A stretch of 64,000 nucleotides of DNA from an uncultured Oscillospiraceae bacterium (GCA_934573855.1 CAKTMF010000007.1:62001-126000); one strand, 5' to 3'. Shown: positions 1 through 8,769, counted from the first letter of the stretch. Notes: generated from the sequence alone by a model not told the origin. Translations and numbers: made by a program.

Positions 1-1
1 C

Positions 2-2425
2 TACAAAATTTCCGACCTGACCATCACGGCAAAGTACGGCGCGGACATTCACAACAACTTCCCCATCAAGGACGGAGACAAGACCATTTGGTGGAAGGTA
101 CCGAATGGAACCGAAACGTACGGGGATTCGAATAGGCAGCGCTATCTTGGCAGTATTGATACCATGCCGGGAGAAAATATCACGTTTGAGAAATATTACT
201 CCGAATCCGGCGCAAAGATATACTACTATGTGGAAACGATAAACGGAGCGGCGGGCGATACCACTTATAACGGCAGAAACTATAAGCAATACAAGGTGAT
301 CGACCTCAATTACAGCGAAAACACTAACCTGACTTACAGAGAGGAATTTCATCCCATCACCGGCTTCACGCAGGGAGACTCCAATCCGTACCTGCCGAAG
401 GACGGAGAAGTGGACATGGAGAGAAACAATTACCTCTACTACACCCGCAACAGCTACAACCTGAAATTTTACAACTACAATGCGTATGTAGATGGCAAGG
501 GCGGCAGCGTGCAGTATGAGGCCCCGCTCGGGAGCTATGACTTCGTTCCCGATTATCCCGCGAACCTTGAGAGCAACGCCTACGCGTTCGCCGGCTGGTA
601 CACGACGGCCGATTGCTTCCCCGGCTCCGAGGCTGACCTGAGCAAAATGACCATGCCGGCCTCCGATGTTATCCTCTACGCAAAGTGGACACCCAAGACC
701 CACACGGTCGACTTCTACAAGACGGCCGAGGATATGAAGGCCGGTAACAAGCTCAGCGGCGAGAAATACAAGCAGCAGACCGTGGCTCACGGCGCTCGTG
801 CAGTCAACGTCCCTGACCCCGAGAACGGCAACTACAACTTCGTCGGCTGGTTCTACACCGACGAGAGCGGCGCGGAGAAGGCGTTCGACATCGCGGATAT
901 GCCCGTCAACCGCGACCTGAAGCTCTACGGCAAGTGGAGTTCCAACTCTCTGGTCGAGTACACCATAAGATACCAGCTTGAGGACGGCACCGAGATCGCC
1001 CCGCCGACCACGGGCAGCGCCCTCGCCGGGACGACCAAGACCTTTGACGCAAAGACCGGCAGCGAGCTCAATGCGTCCTACCAGTCCGGCTACTTCCCCA
1101 AGGTCGGCAGCCACTCCCTCACCATGAACATCGACGGCGGCAACGAATTTACCTTCGTCTATGTGGCGAAGCTCGAGGTGACCTACACCGTCAGGTATCT
1201 TGAAAAGGGTACCGGCAGCGTGCTGGCAGACCCCAAGACCGTCACGACCCGCGACGCGGTCGTCACCGAGACCTTCAAGCAGATAAGCGGCTACGCTCCC
1301 GACGCGTACCAGAAGCGTCTGGTGCTGGCGGCCGAGGGCAACGAGATAATATTCTGGTACGTCAAGGACGACGTCCACGCGCCCGTCCAGGTGATCCACT
1401 GGAAGCAGAACATAGAGGGCGACGGCTACACCGAGTACCAGAGCAGCACCGACCTCAACGGCGTGATAGGAAGGGACTACTCCGAGGCTCCGCTGACCAT
1501 CGCGGGCTTTGAGTACAACGCAGCGAAGAGCAACGCCTCCGGCACTCTGACCGCAGCGGGTCTCGTGCTGAACCTCTACTACGACCGTACCGAGTATCCC
1601 TATGAGTTCAGATTCCTCGAGCAGGGGACGGACACGGAGCTTGCCGAGAGCGTCACGGGCAGCGCCCGCTTTGAAAAGCGCGTCAGCCAGAACGCAAAGG
1701 ATATCCCCGGCTACACTCTCGTGAGCGCAAACACGCAGTACATCGACATCGCCGTAGAGGATCCCGCCGACACGGCCAGCAGGAACGTCAAGACCTTCTA
1801 CTATGCCGAGCAGACCGTGGAGATAAAGTACGCGGTCGTCGGCCCCGCCGGCTGCGGCACGCTCGATAACTATCAGGAGGCACAGCTCAAGGTAACGACC
1901 GGCACGGTGAAAGGCTCCACGCCCACCGCGGCGGAGGACTTCAAGTTCGTCGGCTGGTTCAAGGACGAGGCCTGCACTCAGGCCGTCGACGAGAGCTGGG
2001 TCGTGAGCGGCAAGATCACCCCGGCAAAGACCAGGAATATCGGCACGGCGGAGGCCCCCGTCATGGCCTACGAAGCCGCGACCTACTACGCGAAGTTCGA
2101 GTGGGACGTTGCGGACCTCACCATCGAAAAGACGGGCTGCGAGGCTATCGACGAGAACCAGAGCTTCATCTTCGAAGTGACCGGCCCGAACGGCTTCAGC
2201 ACGCGTGTTGTGATCAAAGGCAACGGCTCCGTGACGATTAAGGGACTCAAGGTCGGCAGCTACACCGTCAAAGAGCTTACCGAGTGGAGCTGGCGCTATG
2301 TACCCGTGAATGGGTCTCAGACCATTGATGTCAAGCCCGATATGTCGAACGTCGTGTTCAGCAACAGCCGCAGCAGACACAAATGGCTCGGCGGCGACGC
2401 GTATGTTCAGAATAAGTTAGGTTAA
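2..2425 (+). CDS. Repeat-rich surface adhesin, 5' end outside window
   Basis: The frame is open from base 2, so the gene starts upstream and 807 C-terminal residues are visible. They contain Listeria-Bacteroides (InlB B-type) repeats, seen as YAFAGWYTTAD...ILYAKWTPKTHTVDFY and FVGWFYTDES...LKLYGKWSS, then MucBP-like modules (YTIRYQLEDGTEIAPP, YTVRYLEKGTGSVLADP, YEFRFLEQGTDTELAES), another FVGWFKDEACTQ repeat, and a terminal SpaA/prealbumin-like beta domain (DLTIEKTG...GSYTVKELTEW). Such domains make extracellular stalks in Gram-positive adhesins. The protein ends in YVQNKLG with no LPXTG motif, hydrophobic segment or basic tail, which is odd beside a sortase. It is followed after 17 bp by the next gene of the operon. 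The adhesin role is inference; the domain types are clear. Confidence 0.85.
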   Translation, partial: YKISDLTITAKYGADIHNNFPIKDGDKTIWWKVPNGTETYGDSNRQRYLGSIDTMPGENITFEKYYSESGAKIYYYVETINGAAGDTTYNGRNYKQYKVIDLNYSENTNLTYREEFHPITGFTQGDSNPYLPKDGEVDMERNNYLYYTRNSYNLKFYNYNAYVDGKGGSVQYEAPLGSYDFVPDYPANLESNAYAFAGWYTTADCFPGSEADLSKMTMPASDVILYAKWTPKTHTVDFYKTAEDMKAGNKLSGEKYKQQTVAHGARAVNVPDPENGNYNFVGWFYTDESGAEKAFDIADMPVNRDLKLYGKWSSNSLVEYTIRYQLEDGTEIAPPTTGSALAGTTKTFDAKTGSELNASYQSGYFPKVGSHSLTMNIDGGNEFTFVYVAKLEVTYTVRYLEKGTGSVLADPKTVTTRDAVVTETFKQISGYAPDAYQKRLVLAAEGNEIIFWYVKDDVHAPVQVIHWKQNIEGDGYTEYQSSTDLNGVIGRDYSEAPLTIAGFEYNAAKSNASGTLTAAGLVLNLYYDRTEYPYEFRFLEQGTDTELAESVTGSARFEKRVSQNAKDIPGYTLVSANTQYIDIAVEDPADTASRNVKTFYYAEQTVEIKYAVVGPAGCGTLDNYQEAQLKVTTGTVKGSTPTAAEDFKFVGWFKDEACTQAVDESWVVSGKITPAKTRNIGTAEAPVMAYEAATYYAKFEWDVADLTIEKTGCEAIDENQSFIFEVTGPNGFSTRVVIKGNGSVTIKGLKVGSYTVKELTEWSWRYVPVNGSQTIDVKPDMSNVVFSNSRSRHKWLGGDAYVQNKLG

Positions 2426-2442
2426 GAGGGGAGGCGGCAGTC

Positions 2443-3012
2443 ATGTATAAAGGAACACATGTAAAGAAGGGCGGCGGAGCCAAAGTTTACATGAGCAGAA
2501 CGACCGCGCTGCTGATAGCGATAGTTATGATCGTCGGCGCGGCGATAGGCTCAACCGTCGCCTACCTGATCGCAAGGTCGGACTCCATGGTGAACAGCTT
2601 CACCTACGCAACGGTATCCTGCGCCGTGACAGAAAATGTCAACGGCACCTCCAAGAGCGGCGTTCAGGTGCAGAACACCGGCACCACGGACGCATACATA
2701 CGCGCGGACGTCGTCGTCAACTGGATAGACGCCGACGGGAAGATACTTCCCACGCCTCCCGAGGGATGCAGCTACACTATCCGCCTGAATCCCGACGGCA
2801 AGTGGACGCAGGGCGAGGACCTGTTTTATTACTACTGGACGCCCGTCGCACCCGGCGAAAAGACAGAGGGCAGCCTTGTAAACTGCACGGCCAGCGTCCC
2901 GGCGGGTTCGGGCTATAAGCTCTCCGTCGAAATACTCGCGACCGCGGTGCAGAGCGATCCCGCAAAGGCAGTCACAGAGGCATGGGGGGTCACGCCTCCC
3001 AGCGGCAACTAA
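2443..3012 (+). CDS. SipW/camelysin-type secreted structural protein
   Basis: A 189-residue protein with one N-terminal membrane segment (about 19-44) followed by GSTVAYLIARSDSMVNSFTY. This resembles the signal region of SipW-dependent proteins such as TasA and CalY, where the helix is followed by a short T-A-Y-F/L stretch and an N-S/T-F motif. The remainder (55-189) is a beta-rich domain with VQNTGTTDAYIRADVVVNW, typical of TasA-like fibre subunits. There is no sorting signal. It lies in the pilus operon, 17 bp after the adhesin and 14 bp before the Cna_B gene. I infer a minor subunit of a surface fibre. No SipW peptidase is visible in the window. The start follows an AGGGGAGGCGG ribosome site; an internal ATG at 2491 (MSRTTALL) is an alternative. 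Confidence 0.7.
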   Translation: MYKGTHVKKGGGAKVYMSRTTALLIAIVMIVGAAIGSTVAYLIARSDSMVNSFTYATVSCAVTENVNGTSKSGVQVQNTGTTDAYIRADVVVNWIDADGKILPTPPEGCSYTIRLNPDGKWTQGEDLFYYYWTPVAPGEKTEGSLVNCTASVPAGSGYKLSVEILATAVQSDPAKAVTEAWGVTPPSGN

Positions 3013-3026
3013 GGGGGAGTGAAAAC

Positions 3027-4292
3027 ATGAAAAAGACATTCAGAGCGGTCACATCCCTCGCGCTCATGCTGCTCGTCATCATGAGCATGACGGCGGGCGC
3101 CTTCGCGGCGGACTCCACCATCACGTTCAGGGGCCAGGCGGAAGGCTTCGGCTTCCAGCCCGGCAGCCAGTATACCACGACCGACCTCTTCGACGGCTTC
3201 AAGAACGTCATGCCCGGCGACGTGCTGACCGAGGAGATAACGTTCGTGAACTCCGCGAAGGACTGCGACTTCGTCAATCTCTATATGAGAGCCGAGGCGC
3301 ACGACGAGCAGGGCAACCCGCTCACCTACAGCGAGAAGTTTGAAAACGAGGACGGCAAGGATCAGGCAAACATCGCCGGGGAGCGCGACGAGACCGTCGC
3401 CACCATGGCGGAGTTCCTGTCGCAGCTGTCCATGAAGGTATGGAACGGCACGGAGCTTATCTACGAAGCGTCCCCGGACGAGACTGACGGTCTCGCGGCA
3501 AACAAGCTCCTCGGCACGTTCCGCACCGGCGAAAAGGCCACGCTCAAGGTCGAGCTGAGCGTCCCCATCGAGCTTGACAACAGATACGCAAACCGCGTGG
3601 GCGAGGTCGACTGGGTGTTCACCGTCGAGGCCTATAACGAGAGCCAGCTCTCCGTGCGCAAGGTCTGGTCCGACGGCAACGACAGGCACGAAAAGGACAG
3701 CGTCACCGTCAACCTCCTCAAGGACGGCAAGATAGACCGCACCCAGGAGCTGAACGCCGAAAACGGCTGGGCGTATACCTTCGACCGCCTTGTCGAGGGC
3801 TTCAAGTGGACCGTGGAGGAGGCCAAGGTACCCGAGGACTACACCGTCAGCTATGAGACGGACGGGACCGACGTCACCATCACCAACACCAAGAAGGATT
3901 CACCCGTCCCCGACAAGCCCCTGAAGATCACCGTGCGCAAGGTGTGGAGCGGCGACGATCCCAAGAACCGCCCCGGCTATGTGACGGTAACGCTCTTCGA
4001 CGGCAACAAGGCGTACGACACCGTTAAGCTCAGCGACGAGAACAACTGGACCTACAGCTGGGATGAGCCGAACGTTCGCGGCAACTGGCAGGTCATCGAG
4101 AAGAACATTCCCAAGGGCTATGTCCCGTCCTACAGTGTCAGCGGCGACGTCGTCACCATCAACAACACGAGAAGCCTCATCCAGACCGGTCAGCTCAACT
4201 GGCCCGTGTGGGTGCTGGGCGGAGCGGGTATTGTCCTCATCTCTCTCGGCGGGGCAATGCTGCTGAAGAAAAAGAAGGAAAATAATGCCTGA
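3027..4292 (+). CDS. Cna_B-domain pilin-like protein with LIQTG sorting signal
   Basis: A 421-residue exported protein. The start at 3027 follows a GGGGGAGTG ribosome site and gives a clean signal peptide ending at AGAFA (about residue 27). After an N-terminal beta domain (about 30-205) come two Cna_B repeats, LSVRKVWSDGND... (about 207-290) and ITVRKVWSGDDP... (about 299-378). The C terminus has the classic cell-wall sorting layout: LIQTG (about 382-386), a hydrophobic segment and KKKKENNA. LIQTG departs from LPXTG at Pro. Cna_B folds often carry intramolecular isopeptide bonds. The gene overlaps the sortase start by 8 bp, so this protein is the obvious sortase substrate in the operon. Pilus backbone or basal subunit is inference. 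Confidence 0.85.
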   Translation: MKKTFRAVTSLALMLLVIMSMTAGAFAADSTITFRGQAEGFGFQPGSQYTTTDLFDGFKNVMPGDVLTEEITFVNSAKDCDFVNLYMRAEAHDEQGNPLTYSEKFENEDGKDQANIAGERDETVATMAEFLSQLSMKVWNGTELIYEASPDETDGLAANKLLGTFRTGEKATLKVELSVPIELDNRYANRVGEVDWVFTVEAYNESQLSVRKVWSDGNDRHEKDSVTVNLLKDGKIDRTQELNAENGWAYTFDRLVEGFKWTVEEAKVPEDYTVSYETDGTDVTITNTKKDSPVPDKPLKITVRKVWSGDDPKNRPGYVTVTLFDGNKAYDTVKLSDENNWTYSWDEPNVRGNWQVIEKNIPKGYVPSYSVSGDVVTINNTRSLIQTGQLNWPVWVLGGAGIVLISLGGAMLLKKKKENNA

Positions 4293-4935
4293 TAAAAAAG
4301 GCATTGCCATCTTGGCGGCAGGAGCAGTGCTGATACTCTCGGCGCTGCTCCTCTTCATGCATAACCGCCGCGAGGACGCGCGCGCCGGACAGGAAGCCGA
4401 GAGCCTGCTGGCGGGCGTCGAGGCGGCGATAAAGGAAAAAAGCGCCGAAACTCCCGCCCCGGACACGCCGCCCGAGGAGACGGAGCCGCCGCTCGACCCC
4501 AACATGCCGGTCGTGATGATAGACGGGTATGAATATGTCGGGCAGCTCGAGATACCGGTGCTGGACCTCAAGCTGCCGGTCATGGCCGAATGGGATTACG
4601 ACAGACTAATGGCCGCGCCCTGCCGCCAGTTCGGCTCGACGCGCACGGACGATCTCGTTATCGCCGCGCACAACTACTGGAATCATTTCGGACGGCTCAA
4701 GGAGCTGAAGGAGGGCGACGCGGTGAGCGTCACCGACATGGAGGGGATAGTGAACGACTATCTCGTCGCGCGGACGGAGACGCTCTATCCCGACGACGTG
4801 GACAGCGTGCAGAACAGCGGCTATGACCTCGTCCTCTACACCTGTACGCTCGGCGGCCGGACGCGCGTGGCCGTTTTCTGCGACAGAGCTGCGGAAAGCG
4901 CTGAAAAAGATATACCGGGCGGTGAGAGCGAATGA
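4285..4935 (+). CDS. Sortase
   Basis: A 216-residue membrane-anchored cysteine transpeptidase. An N-terminal helix (about 7-24) is followed by a proline/glutamate-rich linker (about 45-75) and the sortase beta-barrel. The catalytic residues are visible: His129 in IAAHNYW, Cys187 in VLYTCTLGG, and Arg192/Arg194 just after it (GGRTR). The enzyme is expected to cleave the LIQTG motif of the preceding protein and attach it to peptidoglycan or to another pilin. The gene starts inside the 3' end of the Cna_B gene (8-bp overlap) and its stop overlaps the next start (ATGA), so all three are probably translationally coupled. Sortase class was not assigned; the single N-terminal anchor and lack of a lid motif argue against a typical class C pilin polymerase. 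Confidence 0.88.
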   Translation: MPDKKGIAILAAGAVLILSALLLFMHNRREDARAGQEAESLLAGVEAAIKEKSAETPAPDTPPEETEPPLDPNMPVVMIDGYEYVGQLEIPVLDLKLPVMAEWDYDRLMAAPCRQFGSTRTDDLVIAAHNYWNHFGRLKELKEGDAVSVTDMEGIVNDYLVARTETLYPDDVDSVQNSGYDLVLYTCTLGGRTRVAVFCDRAAESAEKDIPGGESE

Positions 4936-5984
4936 CTGAGACTGTTGAAAATATGCTCCGACAGGGCGATAGATTCGGCCGCTGGACTGTGCTTGGAGAG
5001 CGGATAACGACGGAGCGGGGCGAGAAAAAGTACCTCTGCCGCTGTGAATGCGGCACGGAGAGGTATGTCCTCGAGCGCTCGCTGAAATACGGCCTCTCGC
5101 TCAGTTGCGGCTGTCTGCGCCGTGAAAAGGCCTATGAGGCCAACGCCTACGACCTCACGGGGCAGCGCTTCGGCGAGCTGTGCGTGATGGAAAAGGCGCA
5201 GGAACACAGCAAACGGGGCGTGAGCTGGCTGTGCCGGTGCAGCTGCGGCAATACCTGCGAGGTATACGCCTCGGAGCTTTTGTCCGGACGCAGGACGCAC
5301 TGCGGCTGCAAGGGCAGGAAGAGCTACCCCGCCGTGGACATAAGCGGGCGGCGCTTCGGGCGGCTGACGGCCCTGAACCCCACGCGACGGCGCGACGACC
5401 GGGGGTCGGTCATATGGCACTGCGTCTGCGACTGCGGCAGCGAGGCAGATATATCCTACAACAGCCTCGTCTACTGCCATCAGGTGAGCTGCGGCTGCAA
5501 GAAAAGAGAGCATGACATGGCGCTCCACGGCTTTCTCACCCATGTGGACAGAACGAGCATAAACGCGCTCAAAAGCAGCAAGCTCCCCGTGAACAACACC
5601 TCCGGGGTCAAGGGCGTGTATCTCGTCAAGGGGCGCTATATCGCAAAGCTCGTCTTTCAGCGGCGGCAGTATTTCCTCGGCACCTACAACACCATCGAGG
5701 AGGCGGCGGAGGTACGAAGAAAGGCGGAGGAGTCCATAAACGGCGAGGTCGTCGATTTCTACGCCAGATGGTCGGAGAGAGCGGCGGCGGACCCCGACTG
5801 GGCGAGCAGGAACCCGATAAAAATAAGTGTCAGCAAGAACGGCGACGAGCTGAGCGTGCGGCTTTCGCCGGAGCTGCCGCCTGCCGCGCCGGAGGAAGAC
5901 ATGAACGGACGCCCGGCCGGGATGGGCCGAAGCGCAGGAGGAGCAAGCCTCTCCCCCGCGCTGAGAGCGGCAGCGGACGAATAG
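4932..5984 (+). CDS. Triple zinc-ribbon plus AP2/ERF-like DNA-binding protein
   Basis: A 350-residue cytoplasmic protein. It has three copies of a module, G-x-RFG-x-L/W-x-V followed by a CxC-x-CG half-site and an SCGC or HCGC half-site (about residues 11-63, 75-126, 135-190), each a likely zinc ribbon. These precede an AP2-like domain with NTSGVKGVYLVKGRYIAKL and YFLGTYNTIEEAAEVRR (about 218-272). In bacteria AP2 domains occur mainly in phage and mobile-element DNA-binding proteins and HNH homing enzymes. No HNH nuclease motif is seen here. It is the last gene of the pilus operon, coupled to the sortase by ATGA. I infer a regulator of, or passenger in, the operon. The last 20 or so residues are encoded by a sequence that recurs at 34726. 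Confidence 0.75.
   Translation: MTETVENMLRQGDRFGRWTVLGERITTERGEKKYLCRCECGTERYVLERSLKYGLSLSCGCLRREKAYEANAYDLTGQRFGELCVMEKAQEHSKRGVSWLCRCSCGNTCEVYASELLSGRRTHCGCKGRKSYPAVDISGRRFGRLTALNPTRRRDDRGSVIWHCVCDCGSEADISYNSLVYCHQVSCGCKKREHDMALHGFLTHVDRTSINALKSSKLPVNNTSGVKGVYLVKGRYIAKLVFQRRQYFLGTYNTIEEAAEVRRKAEESINGEVVDFYARWSERAAADPDWASRNPIKISVSKNGDELSVRLSPELPPAAPEEDMNGRPAGMGRSAGGASLSPALRAAADE
5937..5956. repeat. 20-bp hairpin repeat, copy 1
   Basis: GGAGGAGCAAGCCTCTCCCC, in which GGAG...CTCC arms can pair. It matches 19 of 20 bases at 34726-34745. This copy lies inside the 3' end of the AP2 gene and encodes part of its C-terminal tail; the other is intergenic. Confidence 0.6.
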
Positions 5985-6029
5985 GGCTTTGCGGCGTGCA
6001 GAAGAGGCAGACCCTGCGCGGCGAGACAA

Positions 6030-6067
6030 AAAATTTCCCGTATACCGAGGTATACGGGAGTTTTTTT
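6030..6067. terminator. Bidirectional terminator between AP2 gene and tex
   Basis: Perfect 9-bp stem CCCGTATAC / GTATACGGG (6037-6045, 6050-6058) with loop CGAG. It has a T run on the plus side (from 6061) and an A run upstream (from 6028), so it can end both convergent units. Confidence 0.9.
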
Positions 6068-8228
6068 ATTTTTCCTGCTTTGCCTGCTTCATGGAGAGGG
6101 ATATACGGTGCTTTTTCTCGTCCACGTCGAGGACGACGACCCTGACGATATCGCCGACGGAGACGACCTCGCTCGGGTGGCGGATGAATTTATTGCTGAC
6201 CTGTGAGATATGCACGAGGCCGTCCTGATGGACGCCGATATCCACGAAAACGCCGAAGTCGATGACGTTGCGGACCGTGCCGGTAAGCTCCATGCCGGGC
6301 TTGAGGTCCTTGATCTCAAGAACGTCCTGCCGCAGCAGCACGGGGGGCAGCTCGTCGCGCGGGTCGCGTCCGGGCTTCATAAGCTCCGCGGCGATGTCAC
6401 GGAGCGTCGGCACGCCCACACCGCATTTTTCGGCGGCGTTCGCGGCGCCGATTGTCTCGAGACGCTGCGGCAGCTCGCCGATCGCGCCGGCCGCGACGTC
6501 CTTCATCTCATAGCCGCAGAGCGTGATGAGCTTTTCGGCCGCCTCGTAGCTCTCGGGATGGACGGCGGTGTTGTCAAGCACCTGGCGGCTCTCAGGCACG
6601 CGAAGGAAGCCCGCGCACTGCTGGAATGCCTTGGGGCCGAGCTTCGGCACCTTGTTTATCTGCTTACGGCTGGTGAAAGCGCCGTTTTCCTCGCGGTAGG
6701 CGACGATGTTCTTCGCCGTGGTCTTGTTGAGACCGGAGACGCGCTGCAGGAGCGAGGGCGAGGCGGTGTTTATATCCACGCCCACGGCGTTGACGCAGTC
6801 CTCGACGACGCCGTTGAGCGCCTCCTCGAGCCGCGCTTGCGGCATATCGTGCTGGTACTGCCCCACGCCGATGGCCATGGGGTCGATCTTCACAAGCTCC
6901 GCGAGCGGGTCCTGCAGACGGCGCGCGATGGACACCGCCGAGCGGAGATTGACGTCATACTCCGGGAACTCCTCCGCGGCGAGCTTAGAGGCCGAGTATA
7001 CCGATGCGCCGGCCTCGTTCACGATGGCGTAGGAAAGGCCGCCGCCGTACTGGCGCATAAGCTCGACGGTCATCTGCTCCGTCTCGCGCGAGGCGGTGCC
7101 GTTGCCGATGGCGATATGCTCCACGCCGTGACGGCGTATGAGAGCGGTGAGGACGCGGATGGCCTCCTTCTTTTTTCCCTCGCCGAAGGTGGGGTAGACG
7201 ACGGCGGTGTCCAGCACCTTGCCTGTTCCGTCGATCACGGCGACCTTGCAGCCGTGGGCATAGCCGGGGTCGAGACCCATGGTGACGCGCCCCTTGACCG
7301 GCGGCTGCATGAGAAGCGGCTTGAGGTTCAGACCGAACATCTTTATCGCGCCCTCGCAGGCGGTATCGGTGAGAGAATTGCGGGTCTCGCGCTCCATGGA
7401 GGGCCAGATGAGACGGTCGTAGGCGTCGTCCGCCGCCGCCCGAACAAAGGCCATGGCGGAGCTGCCCGGACGGATGACCGCGCGGCGGACGCGCTGGAGC
7501 GCGGCGTCGCGGTCGACCTCCACGGAGACCTTGAGAAATTCCTCCTTTTCGCCGCGGTTCACGGCGAGTATCTGGTGTCCCTGAAGACGGGAAAGACGCT
7601 GGGAAAAGTCATAGTAGAGGCGGTAGACGGAGTCCTCGTCCTTTGCCGCCTGTGAGCGGAGAACGCCGGTGGCGGCGATGAACTCACGGAGCATTTTTCG
7701 TATCTCCGCGTCGTCGGATATCATCTCGGCGATTATGTCGGAGGCCCCGGCAAGAGCGTCTTCGGCGGTCTCCACGCCCTTTTCCGGGTCAATATAGTCC
7801 GCCGCCAGCTCCTCGGGCGCGGGAAGCTCCGCACTCTGGGCGAAGAGGGCGAGCGCGAGCGGCTCAAGCCCCTTTTCCTTCGCGGCGGTGGCGCGGGTGC
7901 GGCGCTTTTGCTTATAGGGCCGGTAGAGGTCCTCAAGAACGGCGAGGGTCTGGGCGCTGTCGATGGCCTCGCTCAGCTCGTCGGTCATTTTTCCCTGCTC
8001 GATGATGGACTTTTTCACCGTCTCGCGCCGTTCGCCCAGCGAACGCAGGTACTCGAGCCTGTCGGCGAGAGTGCGCAGGGCGGTGTCGTCCATGGAGCCG
8101 TGCAGCTCCTTGCGGTAGCGGGCGATGAACGGTATGGTGTTCCCCTCGTCCAGCAGCTTTATCACGTTGTCGATGTGTGCCTGTTCCCGGCCAAGCTCCC
8201 GGGCAAGTATTTCGTTTATGGTCTCCAA
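6066..8228 (-). CDS. tex: Tex-family RNA-binding transcription accessory protein
   Basis: A 720-residue protein matching Tex over its whole length, the usual family size. The N-terminal helical region has IPFIARYRKELHGSMDD; a central YqgF/RuvC-like domain has MGLDPGYAHGCKVAVID (about 320-450); then come helix-hairpin-helix motifs (INTASPSLLQRVSGLNKTTA) and a C-terminal S1 RNA-binding domain (GTVRNVIDFGVFVDIGVHQDGLVHIS, quoted in part: DFGVFVDIGVHQDGLVHIS). Tex binds nucleic acid and RNA polymerase and is a housekeeping cytoplasmic protein. The start codon is TTG at 8228, chosen because AAAGGAG sits 8 bp upstream and METINEILARELG matches the family N terminus. The gene is monocistronic, with a promoter at 8291-8319 and a shared terminator at its end. 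Confidence 0.95.
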   Translation of the reverse strand: METINEILARELGREQAHIDNVIKLLDEGNTIPFIARYRKELHGSMDDTALRTLADRLEYLRSLGERRETVKKSIIEQGKMTDELSEAIDSAQTLAVLEDLYRPYKQKRRTRATAAKEKGLEPLALALFAQSAELPAPEELAADYIDPEKGVETAEDALAGASDIIAEMISDDAEIRKMLREFIAATGVLRSQAAKDEDSVYRLYYDFSQRLSRLQGHQILAVNRGEKEEFLKVSVEVDRDAALQRVRRAVIRPGSSAMAFVRAAADDAYDRLIWPSMERETRNSLTDTACEGAIKMFGLNLKPLLMQPPVKGRVTMGLDPGYAHGCKVAVIDGTGKVLDTAVVYPTFGEGKKKEAIRVLTALIRRHGVEHIAIGNGTASRETEQMTVELMRQYGGGLSYAIVNEAGASVYSASKLAAEEFPEYDVNLRSAVSIARRLQDPLAELVKIDPMAIGVGQYQHDMPQARLEEALNGVVEDCVNAVGVDINTASPSLLQRVSGLNKTTAKNIVAYREENGAFTSRKQINKVPKLGPKAFQQCAGFLRVPESRQVLDNTAVHPESYEAAEKLITLCGYEMKDVAAGAIGELPQRLETIGAANAAEKCGVGVPTLRDIAAELMKPGRDPRDELPPVLLRQDVLEIKDLKPGMELTGTVRNVIDFGVFVDIGVHQDGLVHISQVSNKFIRHPSEVVSVGDIVRVVVLDVDEKKHRISLSMKQAKQEK

Positions 8229-8290
8229 AACGCTGCTCCTTTGGTGTGTTAGTGCGGCGGAGGGCGGCTGTGCGCCCGGCGCGGCACTGA

Positions 8291-8319
8291 ATTATATCAT
8301 ATTCTCCTCACCGGCGCAA
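8291..8319 (-). promoter_or_regulatory. tex promoter
   Basis: On the minus strand TTGCGC-N17-TATAAT, with an extended TGA before the -10 box, 60 to 90 bp upstream of tex. The -10 is perfect and the -35 weak. Confidence 0.65.
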
Positions 8320-8338
8320 AAAAATTTTGAACTCCCTA

Positions 8339-8367
8339 TTGACAAATGAGATGAGTTGCATTATTGT
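8339..8367 (+). promoter_or_regulatory. Promoter of the GntR-ABC operon
   Basis: TTGACA (8339-8344), 17-bp spacer, TATTGT (8362-8367). The -10 box overlaps the left arm of the inverted repeat at 8365-8384, the layout expected for repression. Confidence 0.75.
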
Positions 8368-8384
8368 ACTAATCGCTTAATACA
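8365..8384. promoter_or_regulatory. Candidate operator of the GntR regulator
   Basis: Inverted repeat TGTACTAA-TCGC-TTAATACA; 7 of 8 positions in the arms pair. It resembles the TGTA-rich palindromes known for YtrA-subfamily GntR regulators, overlaps the -10 box, and lies just upstream of the ytrA-like gene. Autoregulation is inferred. Confidence 0.65.
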
Positions 8385-8407
8385 GTAATACAGTTTGGAG
8401 GGATAAC

Positions 8408-8767
8408 ATGCAGTGGAACTTTCGCGGCGACACGCCGATATATCTCCAGCTTGTAGAGCAGCTGCGGATGAAGATCGTCTCCGGCGAGTATCCGCCGGGA
8501 TACAGGCTGCCGGGCGTGAGAGAGCTTGCGGCGGAGGCGGGACTGAACCCGAACACCGTGCAGAGGGCGATGGCGGAGCTTGAGCGCATGAGCCTTGTCT
8601 ACAGCCAGCGCACCTCGGGACGAAGCGTGACGGAGGACACCTCGATACTCAGCGCCGCGCGGCGCGAGATCGCCGAGGAGCGTGTCGGAGAATTTCTGAA
8701 AACAATGAAAGAGCTTGGCTATACCGTCGAGGAGACGGTGAAAATGCTGAGCGGAAAGGGAGAATAA
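8408..8767 (+). CDS. GntR-family regulator, YtrA subfamily
   Basis: A 119-residue regulator with an N-terminal winged HTH (IYLQLVEQLRMKIVSGEYPPGYRLPGVRELA, partly quoted: MKIVSGEYPPGYRLPGVREL) and a recognition helix in AGLNPNTVQRAMAELER (about 12-75). The C-terminal part is only about 40 residues, as in YtrA-type GntR proteins, which lack a large ligand domain and are normally encoded with an ABC transporter. The ABC ATPase gene begins 2 bp after its stop, and an inverted repeat overlaps its own promoter, so it probably represses this operon. YtrA-type operons often respond to cell-wall-active antibiotics; that role here is inference. The ribosome site is TTGGAGGG at the expected distance. 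Confidence 0.92.
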   Translation: MQWNFRGDTPIYLQLVEQLRMKIVSGEYPPGYRLPGVRELAAEAGLNPNTVQRAMAELERMSLVYSQRTSGRSVTEDTSILSAARREIAEERVGEFLKTMKELGYTVEETVKMLSGKGE

Positions 8768-8769
8768 AA

